Source of the DNA: JACCXG01 sp963834305 | GTDB lineage: Bacteria; Acidobacteriota; Vicinamibacteria; Vicinamibacterales; 2-12-FULL-66-21 | Assembly: GCA_963834305.1 (NCBI GenBank) | Contig: CAWIAX010000003.1 | Span: 1,798,001 to 1,862,000 of the forward strand | Length of the DNA stretch: 64,000 nucleotides | Direction of reading: 5' to 3' | Part shown: piece by piece, positions 9,003 through 17,677 of the stretch | Position numbering within the stretch: position 1 is the first letter of the stretch | How the letters are laid out: the number at the start of each line of letters is the position of its first letter | The notes under the pieces: model-generated | The model's input: only the letters and a program-made list of their open reading frames with translations | What the model was told of the DNA's origin: nothing | Database searches by the model: none | Program-made: the position numbers and the translations under genes

Positions 9003-9008
9003 CCCGCG

Positions 9009-9917
9009 CTACGTCGGGATCTTGACCGGCGCCCGCACGGTCAGCCCCTTGCGCTTCACCGACACCGCCAGCCGCTCGTTCCGCTTCACGCCAGGCGGCA
9101 GGTTGTAGGTGATCCGGTACTGCCCGGTCAGCTCGCCGGCGAGGTTCTGCAGGCCCATGAGGATGCCGGTGGAGGCGACGATCGACTGGTGGCGGCCGCC
9201 CGACTGCTTCGGCCCGTCGCCGAGCACACGCCCCAGGTGCATGTTCTCCTGCAGGAGATCCCGGGGGTTCTGCGTGGCGACCGTCGAGCGCAGTGCCGAC
9301 CGCTCAACCGAGAACACGTGCAGCGCCGCGCCGCTCTTGCGCAGCTGATCGAGCACGTGGTCGGAGGTGACGGTGCTGTGCTCCTCGCCGCCGACGGTCA
9401 GCGCGATGATCACGGGGCGCCTGGCTTCGAGCCGATCCAGTTCGACCGCCGCTTCCGAGATGCCCTCGAGCAGCTGCCCGCCGTCGGGCGTGCCCGGACG
9501 GGCGTTCAGCGTGGCGATGCTCTGGAACAGCGTCTCGATGTTCGGCGTGTAGTCCACCAGCTTCATCGTCTGGCCGACGACCGACCGCAGCCCCATCGCG
9601 GCATGCCCTTCCATCCGCTGCACGAACCGCGCGAGCGCCGACCGGAACAGCCCGGTGCCGTTGTCGTCGACGATGAGCGCTATCTGGAGGGGCGTGCTGG
9701 CGATGTCGGCCTGGACGATGTCGACGAGCTTGCCGCCTTCCTTGACCTCGAAGTCGGCGGCGGTCAGGTCCTCGACAGGTGTGCCGTCCTTGTCGGTGAC
9801 GCTGACGTAGACCGTGCGGGCGGCGTTCACCGGCACGGCCGCGCCGGGCGCCTGCGCCGCGAGCAGGGCGCCGGACAGGATGACCGCGACGCTCAGGGCA
9901 GGCAGCGGATGAGTCAC
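9009..9917 (-). CDS. VWFA-related secreted protein (Acidobacterial type)
   Basis: A 302-aa protein with a signal peptide (to about AAQAPG, residue 25), a short beta domain (TVYVSVTDKDGTPVEDLTAADFEV) and a von Willebrand factor A-like domain from about residue 80. The metal site is degenerate: the usual DxSxS is replaced by DDNGT. This arrangement defines a family that is strongly expanded in Acidobacteria. The function is unknown; secretion and protein binding are inferred. It lies just downstream of eboF on the same strand but may be a separate unit, since 70 bases separate them. Confidence 0.8.
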   Translation of the reverse strand: MTHPLPALSVAVILSGALLAAQAPGAAVPVNAARTVYVSVTDKDGTPVEDLTAADFEVKEGGKLVDIVQADIASTPLQIALIVDDNGTGLFRSALARFVQRMEGHAAMGLRSVVGQTMKLVDYTPNIETLFQSIATLNARPGTPDGGQLLEGISEAAVELDRLEARRPVIIALTVGGEEHSTVTSDHVLDQLRKSGAALHVFSVERSALRSTVATQNPRDLLQENMHLGRVLGDGPKQSGGRHQSIVASTGILMGLQNLAGELTGQYRITYNLPPGVKRNERLAVSVKRKGLTVRAPVKIPT

Positions 9918-9987
9918 GACGGCACCTCCGGGAAAGACTATACCGCACGGGTCGGCGCCCGCCCCGTGATTCTCGACGCGCGGCGGG

Positions 9988-11371
9988 CTACGGCCGGGTG
10001 CGGAGGTGGCTCAGGATGTGCTCGTGGACGGCAGTGGACTCGAGAAACGGCGGGGCGGCCAGATCGCGGCGCCGGGTGATGAATAGCGGCGCGTCCTCGT
10101 CGCCGGGGCCGGCTCGCCGGCCGTGGGAGCCGCGCACGAGGGAGGCGTCGAGCGGGATGACGTCGAGCAGCGCCCGGAAGCCGAGCTTGCGCTTGGCCAG
10201 TTTCCATCCCACCGTGACCGCCGGCGCCCGCAGCGCCGGATCCAGGAAGAGCTCCACCGGGTCGTAGCCCGGCTTGCGGTGAATGTCCACGGTGCGCGCG
10301 AAGTCCGGCGCGCGGCGGTCGTCCAGCCAGTAGTAATAGGTGAACCAGGCGTCCGGCCTGGCGATCGCGACGAGCTCGCCGCTCCGCCCGTGCGCGAGGC
10401 CCTCCACGCGCTTCCCGTCTTCGTCGAGCACGCGCTCGACGCCTGGGAGGGCTTCGAGCAGGGCCCGCACCGCGCCGAGGCGCGCGCGGTCGTTGACGTA
10501 GACGTGCGCCACCTGGTGATCGGCCACCGCGAACGCCGCGCTGGCGCCGGCATCGAGCAGCTCCAGCCCGAGCTCGCGGCGCACGGCAATGAGCCCCTGC
10601 TCGCGCAGCGCGCGGTTGATGTGGATTGGCGTCGTGACGTCCCGCAAGCCGTACTCGGACAGCACGATCACCTGGGCGCCGCGCGACTCGAAAAAATCAA
10701 TCAGTCCGGCGCAGGCATCGTCCACCTGTTTGACGTCGTCCAGGGCGGCGGGGGAGCCGGGTCCGACGCGCTGCAGGTTGTAGTCGAGATGCGGCAGGTA
10801 GACGAGCGTGAGCGTGGCGTTGAACCGCTGATCGACGAGCCGGGCGGCGTCGGCGATCCACTGCGTGGACGCGAACGACGCGCGTGGCCCCCAGAAGTTG
10901 AAGAGGGGAAACGTGCCCGAGCTCGCGCTGCAGGTCGTCGCGCAGGCCGGCCGGCGACGTGTAGACATCCGGCAGCTTCCGTCCGTCGGCGGGATACATC
11001 GGCCGCGGCGTCACGCTGACGTTCGCGGTCGAATACATGTTGAACCACCAGAACAGGTTGGCGCAGGTGAACGACGGATCCTCGGCGCGCGCGATCTCCC
11101 AGATCTTCGGCGCCTGCACCAGCTGGTTCGACTGCCGCCAGAACCGGATCTCGCACTCGTCGCGCACGTACCAGCCGTTGCCGACGACGCCGTGGTCGGC
11201 GGGCGGACGCCCGGTCAGGTAGTCGGCCTGCGCCGTGCACGTCACCGCCGGGAATGCCGCGCGCACCGGCAGGGTCGTGCCCCCGCGCGCCCACGCCGCG
11301 AGCCGCGGCGCGCCGCGGGCGATCAGGTCTGCCGTCAGGCCGACGACGTTGAGGACGACGGTTTTGTGCAT
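9988..11371 (-). CDS. eboF: EboF-like nucleotide pyrophosphatase / alkaline-phosphatase-fold protein (frameshifted)
   Basis: An alkaline-phosphatase-superfamily enzyme of about 460 aa. The N-terminus (MHKTVVLNVVGLTADLI) and FPAVTCTAQADYLTGRPPADHG place the nucleophile Thr in the usual position, and the metal-binding region LSEYGLRDV follows. The reading frame shifts once near 10,905-10,915: the code passes from DDLQRELG to FPLFNFWGPRASF with no loss of similarity. The span is one base longer than a multiple of three, so one extra base is likely. It is the last gene of the ebo operon, 40 bases after eboE. In other ebo clusters a phosphatase of this kind completes the set. Confidence 0.72.
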
Positions 11372-11411
11372 GGCGGCGGTGTCCGCAGGCGGCGTCCGGA
11401 TCCGTTGCGGT

Positions 11412-12641
11412 TCAGGCCCCCGGGGCGGCCGCGGCCTGGCACTGCGCGAGGACCCAGTCGTATTCGCGCGCGATGGACTCGAGCAGGTCCATCTTCAGCC
11501 CCGACGGCAGCACGTCCCAGGTGTAGGTTTCAATCTCGAGGTGGCGTGTGGCGCCGGTCCGCAGCAGGTGCGCGATCGCGTCCGCGACGTAGCGCTGCGT
11601 CGATCCGAGCTCGCCGTAGTCGGCCGCGAACAGCGGCACGTGAAAATGAATCCGCCAGTCGTTGGCCCGGGAGTCGCCGGTCCGCTCGAGCGCGTCGGGC
11701 AGGTCGAGGTAGTGCCGCAGCCCGTCGGTGCGGCGCTCGACGACCTGGTGCAGGTACGTCGTGTCGGCGAACGCCCGCAGCCGCTCATGGAGCTGCGCCC
11801 GCGCGCCCGGGTCGGCGGGCACGGTGACGTCGATTGCCGAACTGAGCTGCGCCCGGCCGATGCGGATGCCGGCCGCGCGGATGCGGTCGAGCGCCGCGGC
11901 GGCCTCCTCGAACTCGACGGCGAAGTGGCAGCAGTCGAAGCAGAGCCGGATGTGCTCGAGCAGATACTCCCGCGCCTGATCGCGGCTGACCCCGAGGCGG
12001 GCCGCGAGCAGCGGCGCCCCCATCCGCAGGAGCCGCGTCTCGAAGAACTCGAGCGTCTCCGCGGTGTTCTCGATCGAGCAGTCGGGCTCCGGCTCGATGT
12101 CGAGGTGGATGCGGGTGCCGTCCTCCTGCTCGACGCGCGCCAGCCGTTCGGCGATGCGGACGATGTTGCCGACGATCACGTCCCACGCCCCGGCGCCGGC
12201 GCCGGCCATCCAGGGCTTGTAGGATAGCGGGGCGGTCGAGACGCCGCCGTCGAGGCCGTGCGGCAGGAGCGCCCGCAGGATCCGGATCAGATCCAGCGTG
12301 TAGTGCACGCGCGCGTCTTCGCGCCAGTCGGGGGCGTAGACCGCCGCCTTGACGGGCGTACCGTGAAACGGGCCGTAGGGGAACCCGTTGATCAGCGCGA
12401 CGTAGAGCCCTTCACGTTCGAGGAACCGCTGGAAGTCCGGCAGGTGCTCCCCCTCGAGCAGCTCCTGCGCGTCGCGGGCCGAGAGGCGGAGCCCGAGGCC
12501 GAACGGCGCATCCGGCGCGAAGCGCGCCTTCAACGCCGGCGCGTAGCGCTGCAGGCTGGCAAAGACCGCGGCCCACCCGTCGGCCGGATGGATGTTGGTG
12601 CAGTAGGTGAGGTGAACGCTGCCGGCGTGTGGAAGCTGCAT
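11412..12641 (-). CDS. eboE: EboE-type metabolite traffic protein (TIM barrel)
   Basis: A 409-aa protein starting LPHAGSVHLTYCTNIHPADGW, the typical opening of EboE proteins. It resembles xylose-isomerase-like TIM barrels, with likely metal-binding acidic and His residues in IHLDIEPEPDCSIEN and LCFDCCHFAVEFEE. The ebo proteins of cyanobacteria are needed to move a scytonemin precursor to the periplasm; the reaction of EboE itself is not known. It starts 16 bases after eboB ends, within a continuous minus-strand operon. Confidence 0.82.
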   Translation of the reverse strand: MQLPHAGSVHLTYCTNIHPADGWAAVFASLQRYAPALKARFAPDAPFGLGLRLSARDAQELLEGEHLPDFQRFLEREGLYVALINGFPYGPFHGTPVKAAVYAPDWREDARVHYTLDLIRILRALLPHGLDGGVSTAPLSYKPWMAGAGAGAWDVIVGNIVRIAERLARVEQEDGTRIHLDIEPEPDCSIENTAETLEFFETRLLRMGAPLLAARLGVSRDQAREYLLEHIRLCFDCCHFAVEFEEAAAALDRIRAAGIRIGRAQLSSAIDVTVPADPGARAQLHERLRAFADTTYLHQVVERRTDGLRHYLDLPDALERTGDSRANDWRIHFHVPLFAADYGELGSTQRYVADAIAHLLRTGATRHLEIETYTWDVLPSGLKMDLLESIAREYDWVLAQCQAAAAPGA

Positions 12642-12657
12642 GCGGGGACGTGCCGCG

Positions 12658-13491
12658 TCAGGCGAGCGCGTCTTCGCGGGCCGGCATGCCGGGCACGCGG
12701 AACTTCGGCGATCCGCTCAGGAACCGCACCGGGTTCTCGAACACGACGCGATGGATCAGCGCGTCGGGGTGCCGCCGCCGGCGCATCTCCATGATGAAGC
12801 GCGGCACCGCGATCGGGTCGCTCGGCCCCCAGTCGCAGGCTCCGGCCACGCAGATCCGATCGGGCCCGAAGCGCTCGATCATGTCGGCCGCGCGCGCCGC
12901 GGAGACCTTGGTCTGGGGATAGAGCGTCAGGCCGGCCCAGTAGCCGTTGTCGAGGATCATCCGCAGCGTGTGCTCCTCGGCGTGATCGACCATCACCCGT
13001 TCGCGCTCGATCGCGGGAAAGCTGTTGAGCACGTCAACCGAGATCCGGCTGCCTTTCAGCTTGTCTTCGAGATGGGGCGTGTGGATCAGGATCATCTGCC
13101 GGTGCGCGAGCGCGAGATCGACCTGTTCGGTGTAGGTGTCGATCTCGTTCTTCGTCACCCGGTTCAGGCCGATCTCCCCGATGCCGAGCACCGTCGGCCG
13201 GTTCAGGAACGTCGGAATGCGCGCGAGCACGGCGCGCGACAGCTCGCGATCGTCGGACTCCTTGGGGTTCATGGCCATCCAGGTGTAGTGCTGGATGCGG
13301 TATTGCGCGGCGCGGCCGGGCTCGAACTCGGTGAGCTGGCGGAAGTAGTCCTCGAACCCGTCCGCCGTGCTCCGATCCCAGCCTGCCCAGAACGCCGGCT
13401 CGGTCACGGCGACGCATCCGGTGAGCGCGAGCTGCTGGTAGTCGTCTGTCGTGCGCGACACCATGTGCGCGTGATGATCGATGTACTTCAT
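12658..13491 (-). CDS. eboB: EboB-type TatD-family hydrolase
   Basis: A 277-aa metal-dependent hydrolase. The N-terminal YIDHHAHMVSRT gives the His-x-His metal pair, with further candidate ligands in GIGEIGLNRVT, LIHTPH, VDHAEEH and GACDWGPSD. This is the amidohydrolase-like TatD fold. In ebo clusters this protein sits beside the dehydroquinate-synthase-like EboD. Its start overlaps the end of the preceding small gene by 4 bp (ATGA), so they are co-translated. The real substrate is unknown. Confidence 0.8.
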   Translation of the reverse strand: MKYIDHHAHMVSRTTDDYQQLALTGCVAVTEPAFWAGWDRSTADGFEDYFRQLTEFEPGRAAQYRIQHYTWMAMNPKESDDRELSRAVLARIPTFLNRPTVLGIGEIGLNRVTKNEIDTYTEQVDLALAHRQMILIHTPHLEDKLKGSRISVDVLNSFPAIERERVMVDHAEEHTLRMILDNGYWAGLTLYPQTKVSAARAADMIERFGPDRICVAGACDWGPSDPIAVPRFIMEMRRRRHPDALIHRVVFENPVRFLSGSPKFRVPGMPAREDALA

Positions 13492-13781
13492 GAGCGGCCT
13501 CGATCGTAGGCGCCGAACGCGCTCTTGCGGTCGAGCGCGCCGAGCGGGGTCGTGGTCGGATCGCTGAACAGCAGCTGCAGGCGGTCGAGCCGGCCGCCGC
13601 CGTCGCCCAGGCTGGCCAGCCCCTCGGCAAACGCCCGCATCCGGAAGTCGGCGGCGTGGCAGGCGGGATCGGCGCGGTCGAGCCGGTCGAGGAAGGCCGC
13701 AATCTCCAGCAGCCGCGTCCGGTTCTCGATGAAGAACTCGTCGACGATGTCTTTCGGGGTCAGGGGCGATCGGCTGTCCAT
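13488..13781 (-). CDS. Small protein at the eboA position of the ebo operon
   Basis: A 97-aa soluble, helix-rich protein (FFIENRTRLLEIAAFLDRLD; FRMRAFAEGLASLGDGGGRL). I do not recognise its family. It overlaps eboD by 22 bp upstream and eboB by 4 bp downstream, so it is certainly part of the operon. EboA proteins elsewhere are roughly twice as long, so it could be a reduced EboA or an unrelated accessory protein. No signal peptide or membrane segment is present. Confidence 0.7.
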   Translation of the reverse strand: MDSRSPLTPKDIVDEFFIENRTRLLEIAAFLDRLDRADPACHAADFRMRAFAEGLASLGDGGGRLDRLQLLFSDPTTTPLGALDRKSAFGAYDRGRS

Positions 13782-14956
13782 GGCGATTCCTCGGTCCGGA
13801 CCTCCTGGAGGGTCCGGAGCACCTCGATGCTGCCCAGCATAACGCCTTTGTCGATCTCGTGGGCGTCGAACGGCACGCCGATGGCCTTGAGCAGCATGAT
13901 CGTCAGGCGGCCGCCGAGGTGCTCGCGGAACTCGTCGAGCCCGCGCAGCACCGCCGGCTGGTCCCCGGCGTGGTGGGTCAGCTCGGGGGCGTAGACCGCC
14001 AGCCCCAGCCGCTGGAGCAGCGCGATCACCCGCTGCCAGTCCCCTTCGGGCAGGAAGCCGGAGCGGTACGAATAGGTGGTGTCGAGCGCGATGCCGATGG
14101 CCACCGCCTCGCCGTGCCGCACCTGGTGACTGGTGAGCCGTTCCAGCTTGTGGGCCGCCCAGTGGCCGAAGTCGAGCGGCCGCGACGAGCCCATCTCGAA
14201 CGGATCCCCGGCCGTGGCGATGTGCTGGAGGTGGAGCTCCGCGGACCGGCGTACGACCTCGTCCATGGCCTGTTCGTCGCGGGCCGCGAGGCGCGGCGCC
14301 AGCTCTTCGATCCGGTCGAAGAACGCGCCGTCCTTGATCAGCGCGGCCTTGACCGCCTCGGACAGGCCGCCGCGCCAGTCGCGGTCGCTCAGCGTGGACA
14401 GGAAGCTGGCGTCGTTGATGACCGCGAACGGCGGGGCGAACGTGCCGAGATAGTTCTTCTGGCCGAAGGCGTTGATGCCGTTCTTCACGCCGACCGCCGA
14501 GTCGTCCTGTGCCAGCACCGTCGTCGGGAAGCGGATCAGGCGGACGCCGCGGTGCGCCATGGCCGCGGCGTAGCCCGCCGCGTCGAGCACCGCGCCGCCG
14601 CCGATCGCGCCGACGTAGGAGTGGCGATCCAGCGCGGCGTCGTGGATCGCCTGCAGGATGCCCTGCGTCGGGGCGGGGTCGTTCTTGACCCTCTCGCCGC
14701 CCGGCACGACCAGCGTCGGGCCCGCCAGCTGCAGCGCGCCCGCGTGATCGCGGCAGTAGCGCTGGAGGGCGTCGAGCAGCCCGGGGTGCGCCTCGCTCAC
14801 GCCGCTGTCGACGATGAACAGGATCCGCGCCGGCCGCGGCGCCACCGCGCTCGGCGCGGCCTTGAGCAGCACCGGGTTGGCGGACGCGAAGACATCCCGG
14901 CTGAAGTAGACCGGATAGCGGAAATTGACGCGGATGTCGTACTCCAGGACGTTCAT
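13760..14956 (-). CDS. eboD: EboD-type 3-dehydroquinate-synthase-like protein
   Basis: About 398 aa, with the dehydroquinate synthase fold. The NAD-binding region reads GAIGGGAVLDAAGYAAAMAHR, followed by FPTTVLAQDDSAVGVKNGIN. The zinc ligands of the family are expected in GLSEAVKAALIK, GHWAAHKLER and HGEAVAIGIA, all present. The start is placed at MNVLEYDIRVNF (14956); the in-frame residues upstream are translated heptamer repeat. It is the EboD member of the ebo cluster and is probably not the shikimate-pathway enzyme. No Shine-Dalgarno is visible, and an array of GGGAGTT units begins 7 bases upstream of the start codon in the mRNA sense. Confidence 0.85.
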   Translation of the reverse strand: MNVLEYDIRVNFRYPVYFSRDVFASANPVLLKAAPSAVAPRPARILFIVDSGVSEAHPGLLDALQRYCRDHAGALQLAGPTLVVPGGERVKNDPAPTQGILQAIHDAALDRHSYVGAIGGGAVLDAAGYAAAMAHRGVRLIRFPTTVLAQDDSAVGVKNGINAFGQKNYLGTFAPPFAVINDASFLSTLSDRDWRGGLSEAVKAALIKDGAFFDRIEELAPRLAARDEQAMDEVVRRSAELHLQHIATAGDPFEMGSSRPLDFGHWAAHKLERLTSHQVRHGEAVAIGIALDTTYSYRSGFLPEGDWQRVIALLQRLGLAVYAPELTHHAGDQPAVLRGLDEFREHLGGRLTIMLLKAIGVPFDAHEIDKGVMLGSIEVLRTLQEVRTEESPWTADRP

Positions 14957-14963
14957 CTCAATG

Positions 14964-14991
14964 CCCAACTCCCAACTCCCAACTCCCAACT
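14964..14991. repeat. Heptamer array (CCCAACT)4, left of the IS element
   Basis: Four exact CCCAACT units. On the minus strand they read GGGAGTT, giving four G-tracts with 4-base loops directly upstream of eboD. The same unit resumes on the far side of the IS element at 16378. Confidence 0.9.
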
Positions 14992-15000
14992 CGGTTCAGC

Positions 15001-15043
15001 CCGGACACATAGATAACAGATTAGTCCGGAGACATGGGTAACA
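15001..15043 (+). repeat. IS481 left inverted repeat
   Basis: It matches the reverse complement of 16326-16368 at most positions, beginning CCGGACACAT and containing GACATGGGTAACA internally. Confidence 0.85.
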
Positions 15044-15088
15044 CTTTCTGCCAGCATGCGAGGCCTCTTCATACGTGGAGGTATCTCG

Positions 15089-16309
15089 ATGCCGTGGCGC
15101 GAGAGTGGACCCATGGACCAACGACGGCAGCTTGTTGCGGACTACGGCAGCGGGTTGTTTACGATGACGGAGCTGGCCGAGCAGTATGGGATTAGCCGCA
15201 AAACGGGCTACAAGTGGGTGGACCGCTCTGCCGCGGCGCACGACAGCGTCCTGGCCCTGGTGGATCGGTCCAGGCGCCCGCACACCAGCCCGCGCGAGAC
15301 GGCGCCTGCGGTCGTGGCGGCGCTGATCGCGATGCGGAAACGCCATCCACGGTGGGGCGCACGGAAATTGATCGCGCTCGGCCGCAAACAGCACGCGGCG
15401 CTCGTGTGGCCGAGCCGGTCGACGGTCTGTGATCTGCTGGCCCGCGCGGGGTTGGTCAAGGCGCGCCCGCGCCATCGCCCCGCGGTCGGCCACGCCCCGT
15501 CCGTGCTGGCGCCGATCGCGGCCCCGAATCAGACGTGGTCGACGGATTTCAAAGGGGAATTTCGCACGGGCGACCACCGGTACTGTTATCCCCTGACGCT
15601 GCGCGATGGGTTTAGTCGATTCGTCTTGCGCTGTGACGGCCTGCTCGCGCGCACCCTTGACGACACGCAGCGCCGATTGACGCGCGCGTTTGCCGAGTAC
15701 GGCTTGCCGGATCGCATTCGCAGTGACAACGGGAGTCCTTTTGCGGGCACCGGCCTCGGGCGCCTGTCCCGCCTGGCCATTTGGTGGATGCGGCTCGGCA
15801 TCGTCCCGGAACGCATCGCGCCCGGACATCCGGAGCAGAACGGATCGCATGAGCAATTTCATTCCGTGCTGAAGGCCGAGACGGCGCGCCCGCCGGGACC
15901 GAACCTGCGGGCGCAGCAACGACGATTCGATCGGTTCTGTGCCGAATACAATCACGAGCGGCCTCACGAATCGTTGGACGATCAGACGCCGGCGAGCCAC
16001 TACCGACCCTCGCCCCGTAGGCTGCCCGCGACGCTGCCCGTCGTCGAATACCCGGGCCACATGGAAGTCCGACGCGTGGCCTCCAACGGCTGCATCTCCT
16101 GGCGCGAGCCGGTTTTTCTTACGGACACCCTCGCTGGGGACGTGGTCGGCTTCGAAGCGGTCGATGATGGGCTGTGGACGGTCTATTACGGCACCGTCGC
16201 CCTGGCGCGATTCGACGAACGTCGTCGCCAGCTTCATCCGATGGCCGCCCTCACGACGGGGCGCTCGCCGACGCCGTCGGCTCGCGCCTCGAGGACGAAA
16301 CCGGTATGA
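15089..16309 (+). CDS. IS481-family transposase (DDE)
   Basis: A 406-aa transposase. The N-terminus has a helix-turn-helix (LVADYGSGLFTMTELAEQYG), followed by a second DNA-binding region and the integrase core. The catalytic triad is Asp in STDFKGEF (residue 153), Asp in RSDNGSPFA (213) and Glu in NGSHEQFHSVLK (255). The C-terminal RPHESLDDQTPASHY is typical of the family. ATG 15089 is chosen because a GGAGG site lies about 7 bases upstream. The frame is intact, so the element may still be active. Confidence 0.92.
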   Translation: MPWRESGPMDQRRQLVADYGSGLFTMTELAEQYGISRKTGYKWVDRSAAAHDSVLALVDRSRRPHTSPRETAPAVVAALIAMRKRHPRWGARKLIALGRKQHAALVWPSRSTVCDLLARAGLVKARPRHRPAVGHAPSVLAPIAAPNQTWSTDFKGEFRTGDHRYCYPLTLRDGFSRFVLRCDGLLARTLDDTQRRLTRAFAEYGLPDRIRSDNGSPFAGTGLGRLSRLAIWWMRLGIVPERIAPGHPEQNGSHEQFHSVLKAETARPPGPNLRAQQRRFDRFCAEYNHERPHESLDDQTPASHYRPSPRRLPATLPVVEYPGHMEVRRVASNGCISWREPVFLTDTLAGDVVGFEAVDDGLWTVYYGTVALARFDERRRQLHPMAALTTGRSPTPSARASRTKPV

Positions 16310-16325
16310 GACAACCCCAATAAAC

Positions 16326-16368
16326 TGTTACCCATGTCCTCGGACTATCTTGTTACCCATGTGTCCGG
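16326..16368 (-). repeat. IS481 right inverted repeat
   Basis: Right end of the element, ending GTGTCCGG; partner of 15001-15043. Two GTTACCCATG copies lie 22 bases apart inside it. Confidence 0.85.
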
Positions 16369-16377
16369 CCGTTCCCT

Positions 16378-16412
16378 CCCGACTCCCAACTCCCAACTCC
16401 CAACGCCCAAAC
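16378..16412. repeat. Heptamer array (CCCAACT-type), right of the IS element
   Basis: Five units: CCCGACT, CCCAACT, CCCAACT, CCCAACG, CCCAAAC. The minus strand gives five G-tracts at a 7-base period. It is the continuation of the array at 14964-14991, interrupted by the IS. It lies 46 bases after the eboC stop in the direction of transcription. Confidence 0.88.
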
Positions 16413-16458
16413 GGACGTTCTCAACAGCCAAGTGCCAACGGTCCCCCGTTCCCCAGCT

Positions 16459-17337
16459 TCACGTGACCGCAAACCTCTTTGCCGTCCAGCCCGCCACGAG
16501 GCCGGTGACGAGGATGAGTGCGGCCCAGGCTGGTCCCGCGAAGGCGGCGCCGATCGCGGCATCGAGCAGCACCAGCGAGAGGACGCCGCGCATCACGGCG
16601 GTCCGGATCCGCACGGGGTCCGGGGCCTGCCAGGCCCGCCAGAACGGCGGCAGCGCGCGCCAGGCGAGCGCGGCGGCCAGCGCCGCCGCCGGCAGCGCCC
16701 GGTCGCCCGATCGGAGCGCGACGAACAGCAGGCCGGCGCAGGCGAGGGCCAAGGATACCAGAGCAAACAGCGCGGGTCCGCGCCGGCCGCCGTGCACTTC
16801 GCCGCGGCTGAGCGTCGTCACGGCAAAGATGTAGACGAAGGGGATGAGGGCGAGCGGCCAGGCGAAGGCGAGCGCGGCGGGCAGCGACGCCACGCCGAGC
16901 AGCAGGTTGAGCGCGCGGCACAGCCCCATCGCCGCCGGCCCGATCGACGCGTGGCGCTTGCCGATCGCGTCGTAGAACAGCACCGCGCCGGCAATCGCCG
17001 CCGCGACGAGCGCCGCCGCCGCGGTCGCCAGCGCCGCCGACGCGACACCCGCGAGGAGCAGTCCGGCGCCGAGGCGGGCGGCATGGCCCGACGGCACGCG
17101 GCCCGACGGAATCGGCCGCTCCGGCCGCTCGACGCGGTCCACCTCGCGGTCGAAGACGTCGTTCAGCACGACCCCGCCGGCGTAGAGGCAGGCCGTCGAG
17201 ACGAGCAGCCACGGCAGCGCCGCCCGGTTGACGAGACCAGCCACCGCAAAGCCCGCCAGCACGTCGGCCAGCGCCGTCACCACATTGGCCGGCCGCAGCA
17301 ACTCGAGATACGCGCGCATCTGCATCTGCAAGGACAC
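16459..17337 (-). CDS. eboC: EboC-type UbiA-family prenyltransferase
   Basis: A 292-aa integral membrane protein with about eight helices. The first Asp-rich motif reads NDVFDREVDRVERPERPIP and a second polar loop contains YDAIGKRHASIGP, so the prenyl-diphosphate/Mg site is present. UbiA enzymes attach isoprenoid chains to aromatic acceptors; the EboC substrate is unknown. It would be the first gene of the ebo operon but is now separated from eboD by the IS481 insertion and heptamer repeats, so the downstream genes may have lost its promoter. An alternative start is at MRAYLELL (17319). Confidence 0.85.
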   Translation of the reverse strand: MSLQMQMRAYLELLRPANVVTALADVLAGFAVAGLVNRAALPWLLVSTACLYAGGVVLNDVFDREVDRVERPERPIPSGRVPSGHAARLGAGLLLAGVASAALATAAAALVAAAIAGAVLFYDAIGKRHASIGPAAMGLCRALNLLLGVASLPAALAFAWPLALIPFVYIFAVTTLSRGEVHGGRRGPALFALVSLALACAGLLFVALRSGDRALPAAALAAALAWRALPPFWRAWQAPDPVRIRTAVMRGVLSLVLLDAAIGAAFAGPAWAALILVTGLVAGWTAKRFAVT

Positions 17338-17367
17338 TCGGGTCGATTATGCGCGAAAGGGTGCGCT

Positions 17368-17457
17368 GGGTTCAGGGTGCAAGGTGCAGGGTGCAGGGTT
17401 CGCCCGGTTCAGGGTGCAAGGTGCAAGGTGCAGGGTTCGCCCGGTTCAGGGTTCAAC
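17368..17457. repeat. G-rich heptamer array (GGGTGCA/GGGTTCA)
   Basis: About twelve 7-base units, mainly GGGTGCA, AGGTGCA and GGGTTCA, with CGCCCGGTTCAGGGT recurring. It lies in the 340-base gap between divergent eboC and the cytochrome gene. Its C-rich complement follows at 17607-17673, so the two form a large inverted repeat around about 150 bases in which nothing else was recognised. Confidence 0.85.
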
Positions 17458-17606
17458 GTGCACCGTTTGGTGGGGGCAGGATTCGCGGCAACGCGTCGCC
17501 GGGTCGTGAACGTGCAACCGAGGATTCGCGCGACGGTGGAATTTGTCGGGCTAAAGGGTGCAGAATTCAGGGGGCGGGCCACGATTCTGGCGTTCACGAG
17601 TAGAAT

Positions 17607-17673
17607 CCCGAACCTGGCACCATGAACCCTGAACCCGGTGAACCCTGCACCTTGCACCCTGAACCTTGAACCC
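17607..17673. repeat. C-rich heptamer array (CCCTGAA/CCTTGCA)
   Basis: About nine units (CCCTGAA, CCCTGCA, CCTTGCA, CCTTGAA), ending 4 bases before the start codon of the cytochrome gene. It is the inverted counterpart of 17368-17457. Confidence 0.85.
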
Positions 17674-17677
17674 GCTT

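Larger units (their letters stand above)
15001..16368 (+). mobile_element. IS481-family insertion sequence, complete
   Basis: A 1,368-bp element bounded by near-perfect 43-bp inverted repeats (CCGGACACAT outward ends) and carrying one intact transposase. Each end contains two tandem copies of a GGACACATGGGTAAC-like motif, probable transposase-binding sites. It lies inside a heptamer array, with CCCAACT units on both flanks, between eboC and eboD. I cannot see a convincing target-site duplication. The transposase is intact and the ends are nearly identical, so the insertion looks recent. Confidence 0.85.

Noticed and set aside
14995..16374. Target-site duplication of the IS481 element
   Set aside because: The flanks (GGTTCAG and CCGTTCC) do not form a clear direct repeat.
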